Notes: generated from the sequence alone by a model not told the origin. Shown: positions 32,023 through 42,678, counted from the first letter of the stretch. The stretch: 64,000 nt of DNA from Meghimatium bilineatum (GCA_034231615.1 CM067298.1:9166140-9230139), one strand, 5' to 3'. Program-made: numbers and translations.

Positions 32023-33005
32023 CCCCCCCTCCTGCATCTCGAGTACAATGAAGGCAGGCAACCCCTTTGCCTCTCATGGGCCGTTTTTAATTACTGTAAA
32101 CATCAGCACAAAACGATGTGCAGAAATACTTCTTACAGCTAATTTCGATTGCGTAGTTTGGAATTGTAAAACCCAAAGTCACTATCCATCGGCGTCAGGA
32201 AGGAGAGAATTAAAATTTATAAAAATTAAATTTGACAAGCTACTTTTATGCCTTCTTTAGATATTTATCTCTTTGTAACATTCGATTTTTTGTTGATTTA
32301 CGCTCTTCGTAACATTTCTCCTGCGCGCTTACCTCATACAGCGTCATTTATCTTGTCTGATCCAACGTGTTTGTATTTTTAACTTGTTAAAATGTCCAGT
32401 GCTGAGTGACATTAGAAAAATTGTTCTCCTTCCACGACTAGATAACGGAACACCCTATACGGAACAAAGTAATAGCTCACACACATGCATATATATATCG
32501 CAGCATTTGGTCAAATGACAAGAACCCATGCACCGCTGGATCAGCAACAAACTAACCTACCAACCAATCAACCCTTTGACCCAATGCCATTAAATGGCAT
32601 GATATTGCTGGGAAGTCTATGGATGTTCGGTACACCCCGGGCCAGAGTCAGAGAATAACTCTACCAGGAAGGTAGATTTCAACCTATGCACTGCTCCGAG
32701 CCACTGCAGCCAAGATAGGGTTCACTGTACTCATTCCCCGCCACCAATTGACTACTGGTTATACCGAACTTCTCTATTGCTCCAGACATGCAACCAAATG
32801 TTCAAATCAAAAGGATTGTCACGTCCTGAGTCAATGTGAATCTATGATAGGCCTCAGCCATAGGAAAAAACAGAGCTGTTAGTTTTCTTCTCCCCAGTGG
32901 AGCAGCATATCTCTGGCTCCCTCCCAACCACAGAGGCTGCATACATATATACAACTAACAAATCATAAAACGCATTGTAACAACAAAATAAAAGCATAAG
33001 AAGCA
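32023..33005. other. No supported feature
   Basis: No gene or known transposon recognised. The block 32580-32960 has a more even base composition and no stop-poor frame; it could be an unrecognised repeat. Confidence 0.45.
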
Positions 33006-33009
33006 TCAT

Positions 33010-33146
33010 TGTATAGATGATGTGCCATGAAGCTTCTATAAGAAGATAACCTCAATATAACGGCATGTCATCTACTAAGATTTTCTGTTGCATGGGTGGT
33101 TTGTCTAGTGGGACATTGGTGACTCACAGACGCAACCGCATGCGTA
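33010..33146. repeat. Dispersed repeat, copy 2 (pair with 1670-1810)
   Basis: See the copy at 1670. Shared blocks include 'cctcaatataacggcatg' and 'ctcacagacgcaacc'. Confidence 0.65.
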
Positions 33147-33148
33147 TC

Positions 33149-33420
33149 CAACCAATCAATCAACCAATCAATCAACCACTCAACCAATCAATCAACCACT
33201 CAACCAATCAATCAACCACTCAACCAATCAATCAACCACTCAACCTATCAATCAACAACTCAACCAATCAATCAACCACTCAACCTATCAATCAACCACT
33301 CAACCAATCAATCAACAACTCAACCAATCAATCAACAACTCAACCAATCAATCAACAACTCAACCAATCAATCAACAACTCAACCAATCAATCAACAACT
33401 CAACCAATCAATCAACCAAC
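33149..33420. repeat. Minisatellite, 20-bp unit, ~13 copies
   Basis: Unit 'aatcaatcaaccactcaacc' with c/a variants. No stop occurs in the plus frames, which produces an artefactual Asn/Gln-rich frame of 130 codons. Confidence 0.95.
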
Positions 33421-33561
33421 CGTGTGTTCATTGACTGTCAACACAAAGTATACGTAGATTGCCCCAATAGTAAGCGGTATCAGCCAAGATGAATGACACT
33501 GTATCAGCTCTACACGACGAGCCTACATTCTGGAGAAGGGTTTGGCTCATCTTAACTCTGA

Positions 33562-34806
33562 CTATTCTTTAAATAACAAATAATCTTTCAGTTTCTCCGG
33601 TACAGGCAGTGTAGAGACTCTACTAGTCATATCATGATCTATAGAAAATCGTATGACATTACGGCAAGCGTGTTTAAGCAATATGACAGAGTTGGCTATT
33701 TCTAAAACTGATAGAATACTCTTACGATCATTTTCTGTTAAGTTAACATTTGTAATGCTTGCTTGAAATAATGATCGGAAACGGTATTCTATCAGTCCCA
33801 AACTGGCTAGAATCTGGCAAGTCTGGAAGTAAAGTCCCACTGCAGCCATATGAAAAAGTGTGATTTTTCTACCTGATACGTTCTCTAACCAACTCGTGTA
33901 CTTGTTTACATCCAGATCGTAAGTTGATAACATATTCATTGTTTGTTCGCTAGATGACAGAATATATTCTAAAAGTTTCGTAGCAACAGATTCGTATTTT
34001 TTCCTGATGGCAATGTGTAACGCTGTCTCACCAGTCTTGAGTAAGCGTAAGTTGATGTTGCATCCTGCAGTGAGTAATCGTTCAACAACCGCTTTCTTGT
34101 TGTAGTAAACAGCTTCTATCAGTGGACTTCGTCCCCATACGTTCTGTACATTGATAAGACTTCCTGAAACCAGTAAGAGGTCTACCAACTCAGTGTTGCC
34201 ATTACGGGCTGCAAAATGCAGAGCAATATCATTGTTTATATCCGTAATGTTCAAATCAACATTTGCTCTGACCAAACGTACTGTGGATTCAGTCCTGTTG
34301 TTACGCACAGCCTTCATCAGTGGAGTTTTCTCAGCGATATCTAGGCTGTTAACATTTGCTCCAATCCTGATCATGAAATCCAGAATGTCATGGAAACCTA
34401 ATTCAGCCGCGTAATGACACGGGGAATTTCCAAAAATATCGTGAAGGTCCAGTTTCGCTTGTGCTTTGATGAGAATTTGTAGACAGCTTATGCTGTTGCT
34501 TAAAACGGCCATGTGGGCTGGTGTTCTTTTAAGTCTCTTGCTTTTTCTGTTAACGTCACAACCAGCTTCTATCAAGAATTTAAGCACAGTCGCGGTGCCA
34601 CAGTTAGACACAAGATGTATGGGACTGTTGAATTCATGCTTCTTGTGTCGCACCGATCTGAAGACCTCGTTTAAATCACGTTTTGTGTGCTGTATCATAT
34701 GCTTGACTTCATTCACATCACCCTTGACAAGAACATCATACAAGAACAGATCTGCTTCTTCCTCGCTTACCACATCGTCTGGACTTCCGTGGTGACAGGA
34801 CATCAT
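33562..34806 (-). CDS. Ankyrin repeat and SOCS box protein (ASB family)
   Basis: 414 codons from ATG 34806 (an ATG at 34803 is equally possible) to TAG at 33562. About seven ankyrin repeats lie at residues 60-290 (starts such as NSPIHLV, RTPAHMAV, NSPCHYAAELG, DIALHFAARNGNTELVDLLL, ETALHIAI). A degenerate repeat precedes them at 20-53 and another follows near 314-345. The last 40 residues form a SOCS box: LLKHACRNVIRF (Elongin B/C-binding part) and LPVPEKLKDYLLFKE, where LPVP matches the LPxP Cullin-5 motif. ASB proteins act in the cytosol as substrate adaptors of Cullin-5 ubiquitin ligases, with the ankyrin repeats choosing the substrate. The reading frame is intact. The frame stays open to 34875, but those 23 codons lie beyond a splice acceptor and are probably intronic. 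Which ASB orthologue it is cannot be decided. No signal peptide or membrane segment is evident. Confidence 0.9.
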   Translation of the reverse strand: MMSCHHGSPDDVVSEEEADLFLYDVLVKGDVNEVKHMIQHTKRDLNEVFRSVRHKKHEFNSPIHLVSNCGTATVLKFLIEAGCDVNRKSKRLKRTPAHMAVLSNSISCLQILIKAQAKLDLHDIFGNSPCHYAAELGFHDILDFMIRIGANVNSLDIAEKTPLMKAVRNNRTESTVRLVRANVDLNITDINNDIALHFAARNGNTELVDLLLVSGSLINVQNVWGRSPLIEAVYYNKKAVVERLLTAGCNINLRLLKTGETALHIAIRKKYESVATKLLEYILSSSEQTMNMLSTYDLDVNKYTSWLENVSGRKITLFHMAAVGLYFQTCQILASLGLIEYRFRSLFQASITNVNLTENDRKSILSVLEIANSVILLKHACRNVIRFSIDHDMTSRVSTLPVPEKLKDYLLFKE

Positions 34807-34816
34807 GCAAATAGGC

Positions 34817-34832
34817 TCTGTAATAAATATGA
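34817..34832 (-). promoter_or_regulatory. Probable 3' splice site upstream of the ASB start
   Basis: The minus strand reads 'atatttattacag' immediately before 'agcctatttgcATGATG'. A pyrimidine/AT tract ending in CAG eleven to fourteen bases before the ATG suggests that the coding exon is preceded by an intron and a 5' UTR exon further right. Confidence 0.5.
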
Positions 34833-34867
34833 ACAAGTTTGAACATATTATCAAATACTGTTGAAAT

Positions 34868-35202
34868 ACCGCCAAAGACGTATGTCTCGGACCATTGGCG
34901 CAAAAAAAAACGGCAACAGCGCATTTCCATTCTTTGGACTACATCCTATTGGAAATCTAGTACAGTTATTTTCCTGCTACAAGAGAGATCTAGTGGGAGT
35001 TTTTCTTCTTCTTCAACTTTTATTCTCAAACTCCCACTGGATCTCTCTTGTAGCAGGACAATGGTCTAATTAGATTTCCAGCAGGATGTAGTTCAGAAAA
35101 TGGAAATGCGTTGTGTCGCCGTTTTATTTGCGCTAATCGTCCGACACATACGTCTTCGGTGGCAGCGGGAGTTTGGTATTGAACGCTGAAGAAGAAGAAA
35201 GA
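34868..35202 (+). mobile_element. Family B retroposon split by a second family B copy
   Basis: Plus-strand family B sequence at 34868-35002 ('caaagacgtatgtctcggac', 'gctacaagagagatctagtg') stops at 'agtgggagttt'. It resumes with 'agcgggagttt' at 35164 and ends with the tail 'gaacgctgaagaagaag' at 35202. The 11-bp near-duplication marks the insertion of 35003-35163. It lies in the putative 5' intron of the ASB gene. Confidence 0.8.
35003..35163 (-). mobile_element. Family B retroposon nested in family B, opposite strand
   Basis: Complete inverted copy from 'cttcttcttcaacttttatt' to 'cgacacatacgtcttcggtgg'. Together with the host copy it forms a potential hairpin of about 130-bp arms. Confidence 0.82.
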
Positions 35203-35204
35203 CT

Positions 35205-35475
35205 ATTTAAATGATTCTTCTTTCGGAGGCTGGAAATTAAAGATTGGTCGGGCTATCCCCGACATTGGGGCCAACTTCTTGAAGTGGAGATGGGACAGTC
35301 TAGGCAACAGAGGTTGGAAACTAACATTGGTCTGGTTATCCCTGATATCGAACAGGATTACAGTCCTGCCCAAGCAAGAAAATGTGCTGAAGTCGGAGAT
35401 ATCAGGCCGAGATGCGCACCGGCAACCATGGTATCACGCAACCCATTAGATAACATGTGTTCACAACAATAAAAA
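35205..35475 (+). mobile_element. Family C sequence (LINE leader-like)
   Basis: Two 'ggctggaaattaaagattgg / ggttggaaactaacattggt' blocks, then 'cagtcctgcccaagcaagaa', 'gtgctgaagtcggagatatc', 'aggccgagatgcgcac' and 'tatcacgcaaccc'. The same order is seen in the leader of the deleted LINE at 4474-4959. The first block is repeated in tandem. Confidence 0.65.
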
Positions 35476-35489
35476 ATTATTCTTTGATT

Positions 35490-35745
35490 CGTGTTTGGAA
35501 CACGTGTCTCCCTGTTTATTTCTTTCGGCAATGTTTGCCAGTCAATTTGTATCCTTCATTAATTTTAATATAATATTTTTTAGCTTAGGGTTGGTCATGT
35601 AAAACACAACTCTCCTAACCCTAAATAAATTTATATTAAAATTAATCAAGAATAAACATAAGCTGACAAATATTGTCAAAGGAAACAAAGGGGCGTCTGC
35701 ATATGTAATCCATATGAAAATGGTATGAGACGTGTACACGTTTGA
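35490..35745. mobile_element. Foldback MITE, possibly hAT-like
   Basis: Inner arms 'cattaattttaatata' (about 35556-35571) and its complement near 35633-35648 pair perfectly. Pairing continues outward for about 60-70 bp ('ggcaatgtttgcc' with 'gacaaatattgtc'). The right edge 'gtttgagaaccacta' resembles the hAT terminus (inverse of AGTGGTTCTCAAAC). The left edge is unclear. Confidence 0.55.
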
Positions 35746-36699
35746 GAACCACTATCAGAGGAATCAATGGGCACTACGCTGATAATCAAAGCAGGATTTT
35801 ACGTCTATTTCTGGAAGCGTACTACAACTATCATCTCCATACCAATGATACCACTCGATTTCTTTAATAAAGCAACCTATATTGTGGACTATATAGCATG
35901 ATCATTTAGAATTTCTAATTGACACAAAGAATAATTATATACAGATGAATATCATAGAGTTCATTTATACATCATCTTTCTTTTAAAGATTCTAATTGTC
36001 GACAAATCTGCCATGATTGTATGGTAACTCTGCAAGGTTGTTTAACAATAATTCTACAGGTGAAAGTCAAGTACGACCAGAAATACTTACATGATCGCTT
36101 GTTCGGTGTTGTTTCAAATTTGAAAACTAAACTAACATTATTCTTCGTTCTTGTTAAACTGTAAACAAAACATCAACACAATAGTCTCGACAGCAACTCG
36201 GGAAAGACTCAAATCAGCTAGAGTTATTTTCTAGATTAGCATAATATATTCGAAATGTCCCAATCGAAATATCACGATGGCGAAGGCGGGCAATAATTAC
36301 GTGTGCGCACACATTGTGTCTGCTCACGTTGACTGCTTCGGGAAATAGCACAGAAGAAAGCCAAGAGCACTAAATTAATGATAATTAACAGTTCAACAAG
36401 TTGAAGTATTCGTGTTATTTATGAGCAACTAATATGTATATTTAATTTTGTTAGAATTTAACAAAACACCTGCTGGTCTAGTTACAATTCATACTCATCA
36501 ACACAGCCTAGCCGGTAATATAAACATGAACGCTCATTATAGAATTATCTGCACTTGTTTACCCGTGCTCAAAATGCTGCTGGTTCAGTATTGAGCAACT
36601 ATGACACAACTCTCATCCCACCTCTGGAACTTCCACGTTTTAAGTCTATGCTGTTTATTGTATCCGGGTACTTTTAATTAACTCGATTCATTGTAGTAA
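35746..36699. other. No supported feature
   Basis: Spacer upstream of the ASB gene that may include its first exon and promoter. I cannot identify either. Confidence 0.4.
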
Positions 36700-36734
36700 T
36701 TTGTTAATTTTTTTTTTTTTTTTGTTCTTTGTTT

Positions 36735-36905
36735 TCTTTTCTTATTCTTCAGAGTTCATTCTCAAACTCCCGCTGGATCTCTCTTGTAGCAGGAGAATGG
36801 CCCTACTAGATTTCCAGCAGGATATAGTCCAGAGAATGGAAATGCTATGTGTCGTTGTTTTATTTGCGCCAATGGCCCGACACATCTGTCTTCGGTGGAG
36901 TTCTT
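36735..36905 (-). mobile_element. SINE-like retroposon, family B
   Basis: From 'cttattcttcagagttcatt' to 'cgacacatctgtcttcggtgg'; all family blocks present. A T-run of about 15 bases (36709-36723) lies just outside the tail. Confidence 0.8.
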
Positions 36906-37054
36906 GGTTTTGATAACTTTCATTTTTGGATTTATATTTTACTGTTGTATTTATTTTGTTCTTTGGTATAAATTCTTCGTGTTTCATGCTGGTTAAGTAG
37001 GCGGTCGGGGAACTCAATACTTCATTCGTGGTCCTACAAAATATGGTTGTCTTC

Positions 37055-37440
37055 CACAACTTCTTTCGTTCGCCTGGAACATTCTTATATCTGAAGTTGT
37101 CTCTCTTCTATAAACCTGACAGTATTTTGTAACTCATACAGAGATCCGTAGAGTTTGTTTTGTCCATTATTGTTTCTTTGAGCCAGTGTATTTTTCTCAG
37201 CATTTCATATTCCGGACATTGCTGAAGAATATGTTCTGCTGTTTGATGTCCACATGTACACATGGTCGTGTTGCCAATCTTGAACTATGTATACATGTGG
37301 CTGCATCGGTTGTGTCATGTTCTGAGATGAAGATTGACAACTTGTTCGTCTTTCCATAACTTGGTATGTTATGTTCTCTTAGAGTTGCCTGCTTAATTGC
37401 TTTGTTGCGTTCTACTAATATACGGACACACAGACATTTA
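37055..37440 (-). pseudogene. RNase H LINE, C-terminal fragment
   Basis: Minus-strand segments: KFKIGNT-like block (about 37290), MCTCGHQTAEHILQQCPEYE (about 37265-37210), LRKIHWLKETI and a C-terminus equivalent to the YELQKTVSFIKE ending. The 3' terminus is 'gcgaacgaaagaag'. Same subfamily as 22515-23299, more diverged. Confidence 0.8.
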
Positions 37441-37473
37441 CAGTTATGTATGTAATCCTGGTGAGAGCCAATA

Positions 37474-37907
37474 GGGGCTGTTCATAAATTACGTCAGCAA
37501 TTAGGGGCGGGGTTAGCAGGTTCGTAAATGTTTAACAGTTGTTGATTACGGGCAAGAAAGAGGGTTAGGAGGTTAGTAAATGTTTGACATTTGGTTGATT
37601 ATGGGCACGAGGAAGGGTTAAGAAAAGTTGATGCGAACAAAACTGTGTTTATATATAGCAATAACATTGTTAGAATTTGTAATATTTGTCGAATAATCTG
37701 AAAATAATATTGTCGTTTTTTTCGCACTTTTTATGCTTACAAATTATAATATTTTTTTTTAATTTTTTTTTTATTGGGTGGGAGTATATATTTTAAATAA
37801 TTTCATTATGGAGGAGGGGGTTGTTCCTGAATCCCTGATAGTTTGTTGACAAAGTATAGAGTCAAAATTGGCAAAAACATTGTTGACATAACTTATAGAC
37901 ATTCCCC
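37474..37907. mobile_element. MITE with AAATTACGTCA-type termini, copy 2
   Basis: Left end 'ggggctgttcataaattacg', right end 'acataacttatagacattcc' (inverted). 434 bp, non-coding, AT-rich core. The right terminus passes directly into the minisatellite at 37893. Confidence 0.75.
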
Positions 37908-38395
37908 ACAGACAGCAGTTATAGACATACCCTATAGACACCAGTTATACATTCCCCATAGACAGCAGTTATAGACATACCCCATAGACACCAGTTATAC
38001 ATTCCCCATAGACAGCAGTTATAGACATACCCCATAGACGCCAGTTATACATGCCCCATAGACAGCAGTTATAGACATACCCCATAGACGCCAGTTATAC
38101 ATTCCCCATAGACAGCAGTTATAGACATAACCCATAGACACCAGTTATACATTCCCCATAGACACCAGTAATACATTCCCCATAGACAGCAGTTATATAA
38201 TCCCCCATAGATACTAGTTATACATTCCCCATAGACACCAGTTATAGACACTCCCCATAGACACCAATTATAGACATACCCCATAGACACCAATTATAGA
38301 CATACCCCATAGACACCAGTTATAGACACTCCCCATAGACACCAGTTATAGACATACCCCATAGACACCAGTTATAGACATTTCCCATAGAATGT
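37893..38395. repeat. Minisatellite, ~24-26-bp unit, ~20 copies, MITE-end derived
   Basis: Unit 'ttatagacattccccatagac' type plus 'accag'. The first copy overlaps the MITE's right terminus ('ttatagacattcccc'), so the array grew by duplication across the MITE/flank junction. It is open on the minus strand but has no gene. Confidence 0.9.
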
Positions 38396-39349
38396 CAACA
38401 GTATCGAAGGGGTATCCCATATAGCATTTACCAAGTCATGTAAGCTGATCTCACACAACGTCATTCATCTTGGCTGATGCGACTAATCATCGTTCACTTA
38501 GCGTATACTTTATATTGCCAGTCACTGACGAGCATGGGAAAACCACGTAAACTAAGCTGGCCGCAGCTACATGAGAGTATCCTTGAGAACAAGGCCATCG
38601 ACATGGTGGTGGGTTGTGTAGGGGTTCAATTCCCCTTTCCTAGCAAATCAGAATATGACTTCTAGTACTATTAACTTAATCAGAGGGTCAGTTTCCCCTC
38701 CCCATTCCCACACTAGCAGTTTCTCCTTAAAATATCTCTAATTTTTCAACAAATATAGAAATTTACACACGAAAAAACATGAATGACCTTTTTTATGTAA
38801 ACCTTCACCCCTAAATTCCCCCATAATGGAGACGTATCCACGGCCCTGCTTGAGAATGACTTGTTTTCTGTCTATGCTTGTGAAAATTGGTTCAAGGCGG
38901 AAAATCCCGCAGAAAATACGGCAATGTTTAATGACAACCGCCCCTTACTGTGACGCCGTAGATAAGCCTTGCTAGTATATCAAGATGTCCGTGCAGATAG
39001 TCGATGTTTCGCGGAGTAGTTTGTGCTCGACTTAGTGGCTGATAGATAATGGGTGAGTCCCAGAGAGCTAAGGTGCCTTGTTACATTTAAGCTATATTCA
39101 AATTGTCATACGGACAGTTCAGAAATCAATGGCGACCTACTTAATGTAATTATTGTCTAGATAACGATTACATTGAAAACATATTGAACTAATCGCTACG
39201 TCCTAAATAGTATTATTCAATCAAGAGTATGTTCAGTACCCGGTGTAGTCGATTCACCCAGTTCATTGGTACCCGCATTTTATTACGTGGAGCAAATAAG
39301 AAATTATCGACTGGGCCAATCAGTAATTTCTCAGCCACCGAATCGTTAA
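38396..39349. other. No supported gene; isolated B-box-like site
   Basis: A T-arm-like 'aggggttcaattccccttt' at about 38618-38636 forms a perfect 5-bp stem, but no convincing A box, anticodon arm or acceptor stem is seen. Nothing else recognised. Confidence 0.4.
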
Positions 39350-39728
39350 TATCATACTGAAATAACCAAGCATCTGTGTAACATACTGAAATAACCACGC
39401 ATCTGTGTAACATACTGAAATAACCATGCATCTGTGTAACATACTGAAATAACCAAGCCTCTGTGTAACATACTGAAATAACCAATCATCTGTGTAACAT
39501 ATTGAAATAACCAATCATCTGTGTAACATACTGAAATAACCAAGCCTTTGTGTAACATACTGAAATAACCAAGCATCTCTGTGACATACTGAAATAACCA
39601 AGCATCTCTGTGACATACTGAAATAACCACGCATCTGTGTAACATACTGAAATAACCACTCATCTGTGTAACATACTGAAATAACCACGCATCTGTGTAA
39701 CATACTGAAATAACCACGCATCTGTGTA
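39350..39728. repeat. Minisatellite, 29-bp unit, ~13 copies
   Basis: Unit 'ccaagcatctgtgtaacata' plus 'ctgaaataa', well conserved. All three minus frames are stop-free and overlap, which explains several spurious frames. Confidence 0.95.
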
Positions 39729-40160
39729 GCATAGATATCGATTGTGTTCCATTTTTTCCAGCTATTAATCTCTATTAATCTTCGTGTAATGCGCTGTGCT
39801 TGTCTATGTAGATGAACATGGTCCTCTACAAACACCAGCCTTTAATCCCGTACACAGGGAGGGGGGATGTCAAGCCACCCACCCAACCCCCCCCCCCCGC
39901 CCACCCCCCAATTAGCACATCGGAACATGACTCTTAGTACAGCTGTTCTATGACTATAGCTACAAGGTCGGCAAAACTCCTCCCTTAAGGATGTTTCACA
40001 AAAAGGTCATCACATTTCTCATCAAAATGAGGAAATACGCAGACAACGGGCGAATGACTTTTCTTTTCGGGGAAAGCTCCCTCCTTACTAAAAACGAATC
40101 TACGACCTCTCCGGTCCTAAATATTAACCATACATTCTGATATCCATATTTCTCTGGGCC
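39729..40160. other. No supported feature; poly-C tract
   Basis: A C-rich tract at about 39874-39909 is the only distinctive element. Confidence 0.45.
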
Positions 40161-40257
40161 ATGATATTCTCATGTCTAAAGTTGTCTATTTATGTCAGTC
40201 TCAGTCCCCCACCGCTCTATTACTTATGCCAAATCGGGATGTGTTTCAGACCTTCCT

Positions 40258-40455
40258 TTAACATGACAATCCCATTCAAGCAGGTGGCAAGTGAATTCAA
40301 GGCTGAGTTATGGGAAAATTGTATTACGCAGATTAGAAATGATAAATCCTTACGGAAATCCTGGCAACTGCATCAGAGAATGAACTGGAAGATTACACAC
40401 CGGTACATTCCCAATTTGTGTGACTCTTCGGGTGTAATCTTACCAGTAAAAAAAG
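40258..40455 (+). other. Possible orphan exon or gene relic
   Basis: Within a 117-codon open frame, the stretch from NMTIPFKQVASEFKAEL to RYIPNLCDSSGVILP has a protein-like composition with charged and aromatic residues and no simple repeat. It does not match a family I know. A 'cagg' at 40279-40282 and a lack of transposon motifs leave an exon possible. The frame's last part is swallowed by the 34-bp array that follows. Confidence 0.25.
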
Positions 40456-40469
40456 AAAAATGGGTTCTT

Positions 40470-40865
40470 CTTCTTCATAAATATGTGAGATACGAGAAAG
40501 GGGTTTCTTCATAAATATGTGAGATACGAGAAAGGGGTTTCTTCATAAATATGTGAGATACGAGAAAGGGGTTTCTTCATAAATATGTGAGATACGAGAA
40601 AGGGGTTTCTTCATAAATATGTGAGATACGAGAAAGGGGTTTCTTCATAAATATGTGAGATACGAGAAAGGGGTTTCTTCATAAATATGTGAGATACGAG
40701 AAAGGGGTTTCTTCATAAATATGTGAGATATCGGAAAGGGTTCAGTTATAGATAGGCATATTTGAGATAAAGGAAATGTGCTTCTGCATAGATATGAGAG
40801 ATAAAGATAACGAGGATTCTGCATAGATGTGTGAGATAAGAGAAATGTGTTTCTGTATATTTATG
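40470..40865. repeat. Minisatellite, 34-bp unit, ~8 exact plus ~3 diverged copies
   Basis: Unit 'cttcataaatatgtgagata' plus 'cgagaaaggggttt'. Copies to 40730 are nearly identical; copies 40740-40865 are diverged. Confidence 0.93.
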
Positions 40866-41139
40866 TTACTCAGACATATAAAGCTGATTAGGATGATAGC
40901 CGTAAGATTTTCATAGTTCTTCGTGTTATTATTCACAATAATGAGCAACACCCTGATTTAGTAGCACAGGATGATGTTATGTTTTTACTCAACAAGCCGA
41001 GGTACTGCTCCAGATCTTGACGGTGTCCAATATTATCACATTCAACAGCTTGATGAGGTAAATATAGATGCTATTACGGAGGATCTAATTCTAGTATGAC
41101 AAATGCTTCTGGTCTTACTTAGAATACATAGAGGATTGA

Positions 41140-41365
41140 CTTTAATGTACTCGGGTTACCCCTAGTGCACTCCGTCCCTCTCAACAAAGCAACACGATGC
41201 CTGCGGAGAGTACCACTTATGGCATGTAATTATGTAGCTTCAAACAGTAATCCCCGGAGATCTATGCAAAAATCTTCTTTATAATCCAAACGTCGCTAGC
41301 GGGATACGAACCCGCGACCTCTTGAGCACAAAACAAACGATTTAACCACTACGACAGCAAGAACC
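41140..41365 (-). mobile_element. tRNA-derived SINE (probable)
   Basis: The minus strand from 41365 reads a tRNA-like head: 'gtcgtagtggttaaatcg' (A-box-like) and 'gcgggttcgtatcccgc' (perfect T-arm with B box). The anticodon arm does not fold properly, so it is not a tRNA gene. A non-tRNA body of about 140 bp follows to about 41140. Confidence 0.6.
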
Positions 41366-41499
41366 CTTGTGGTTGGTTATATAGCTATTTGAGACTGCTT
41401 CATAAACCTGACAAGGATCCACAATTACTTAGTCTTCTTTTCTTCTTTCCGCTTTATACCCCTTTATTCATTGCAGCGTCAGGGGTAGTTCTCTGGAGA

Positions 41500-41870
41500 G
41501 ATATTTTTTGTGTTTCATATATGTTTGTTTTGGTTGACTCTTTTATTTATGTAATCGATCGTTTGCAAGACTGTTCCTGGCTTTTTATCCATCGTGTCTG
41601 TATAGTAATGTTTTTTTAGGGGTACTGTCTGATGGTAGTCTGGAAGCATGCCAAAACCACTTAATCTGTTGTCTTCTGAAGTAATCCAGGATTGCATTGT
41701 GTTTGTTAGTCTTCTGATGTTTTCGTTCTTGACTCTGTCTTTAGTTACTTCGAGAATTCTACGTAGACAAGCCATTTCAGTTGTTATAAGTTTACTTTAG
41801 GATTCTGTTGTTAGTGTCCACGTTTGACATCGGCAGCATAGTGATGGTGTGATGATCGTGTTATATTGTC
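41500..41870 (-). pseudogene. RTE-like LINE fragment
   Basis: Minus-strand: YNTIITPSLCCRCQTWTL (about 41860), LITTEMACLRRILEVT, DRVKNENIRRL (about 41715), then a diverged LSGFGMLPDYHQTVPLK segment (normally WFGHVxRM...). An 86-codon open part runs from 41775 to 41515. Confidence 0.78.
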
Positions 41871-42399
41871 CAATAACTACTCAGTAACTACTGTATTTAT
41901 TTATTCATTTATTCTTTTTTATTTTTTTTGTGAAAAATGTTTATGAAAAGTTACTGGAGAAGATAGTTGCAATAAAAAGAAATGTCTGGAAATAGAATAC
42001 ATCCTTCCTGGTACAATGGTTAGCTTCTAGCCAGGTAAAGGGACATGTGATCATGCTGATATAATGTTTTTGAAAAGTTTCAGTCTAAACAGGGCACCAT
42101 ATCAGTGACGATTTATCTGGAAGTTGAATATAATATGGTGGACATTTCTACCTTAATTATGTTTATACTGAACTTTGAAGTTAATTCTTGGGTCGTGAAT
42201 TGGATCGCTGCTCCTCTGATGGAGAGAACTTGAGCTGCGCTTAGGAACATAAGACTTCAACACGCGTCCAAGCCCAAGGTTACCCTCCATTACGTATTTT
42301 TTATTTCCCTGCATTACCTGGTGTTGTTCAACATATACACAGTCAAGGTTGTCATTCGGATTAGATCAAAAACTAACTTTTACAGATGACATTATAATT
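41871..42399. other. No supported feature
   Basis: Nothing recognised besides AT-rich stretches. Confidence 0.45.
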
Positions 42400-42678
42400 A
42401 TTCTTCTGTGTTCGTTCTCAAAATCTTGCAGATTAGCACGATGTAGTCTTGAGAACGAAATGCGTTGTGTCATGGTTCATAGCACTACTGTGATATCTGT
42501 GCATTGAGGTCTGACACATTCAACTTTAGCATGGCTGTGGGTCACTTTGACTATATGGTACGGGACAGTTAACTTCACCTTATAACCTACTTAGTCGCCT
42601 CTTACGAAATGCATGAAAGGTAAACAGTGTTGCTATTATTTGTTCCGCTCTCAGGCCCCGACGTGGGCAAGGACATGA
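42400..42678 (-). mobile_element. SINE-like retroposon, family A
   Basis: Full-length copy from 'ttcttctgtgttcgttctca' through 'aatgcgttgtgtcatggttc' to 'ctctcaggccccgacg'. Confidence 0.8.

Noticed and set aside
33065..33457. Asn/Gln-rich prion-like protein
   Set aside because: Derived from the 20-bp 'aatcaatcaaccactcaacc' array; no non-repetitive coding flank.
34151..34795. Plus-strand frames opposite the ASB gene
   Set aside because: Antisense shadows of the ankyrin coding sequence.
38590..38640. tRNA gene near an isolated T-arm
   Set aside because: Only the T-arm is present; no D-arm or acceptor pairing.
41285..41365. tRNA gene on the minus strand
   Set aside because: The T-arm and B box are good, but the anticodon arm and acceptor stem do not fold; a SINE head is more likely.
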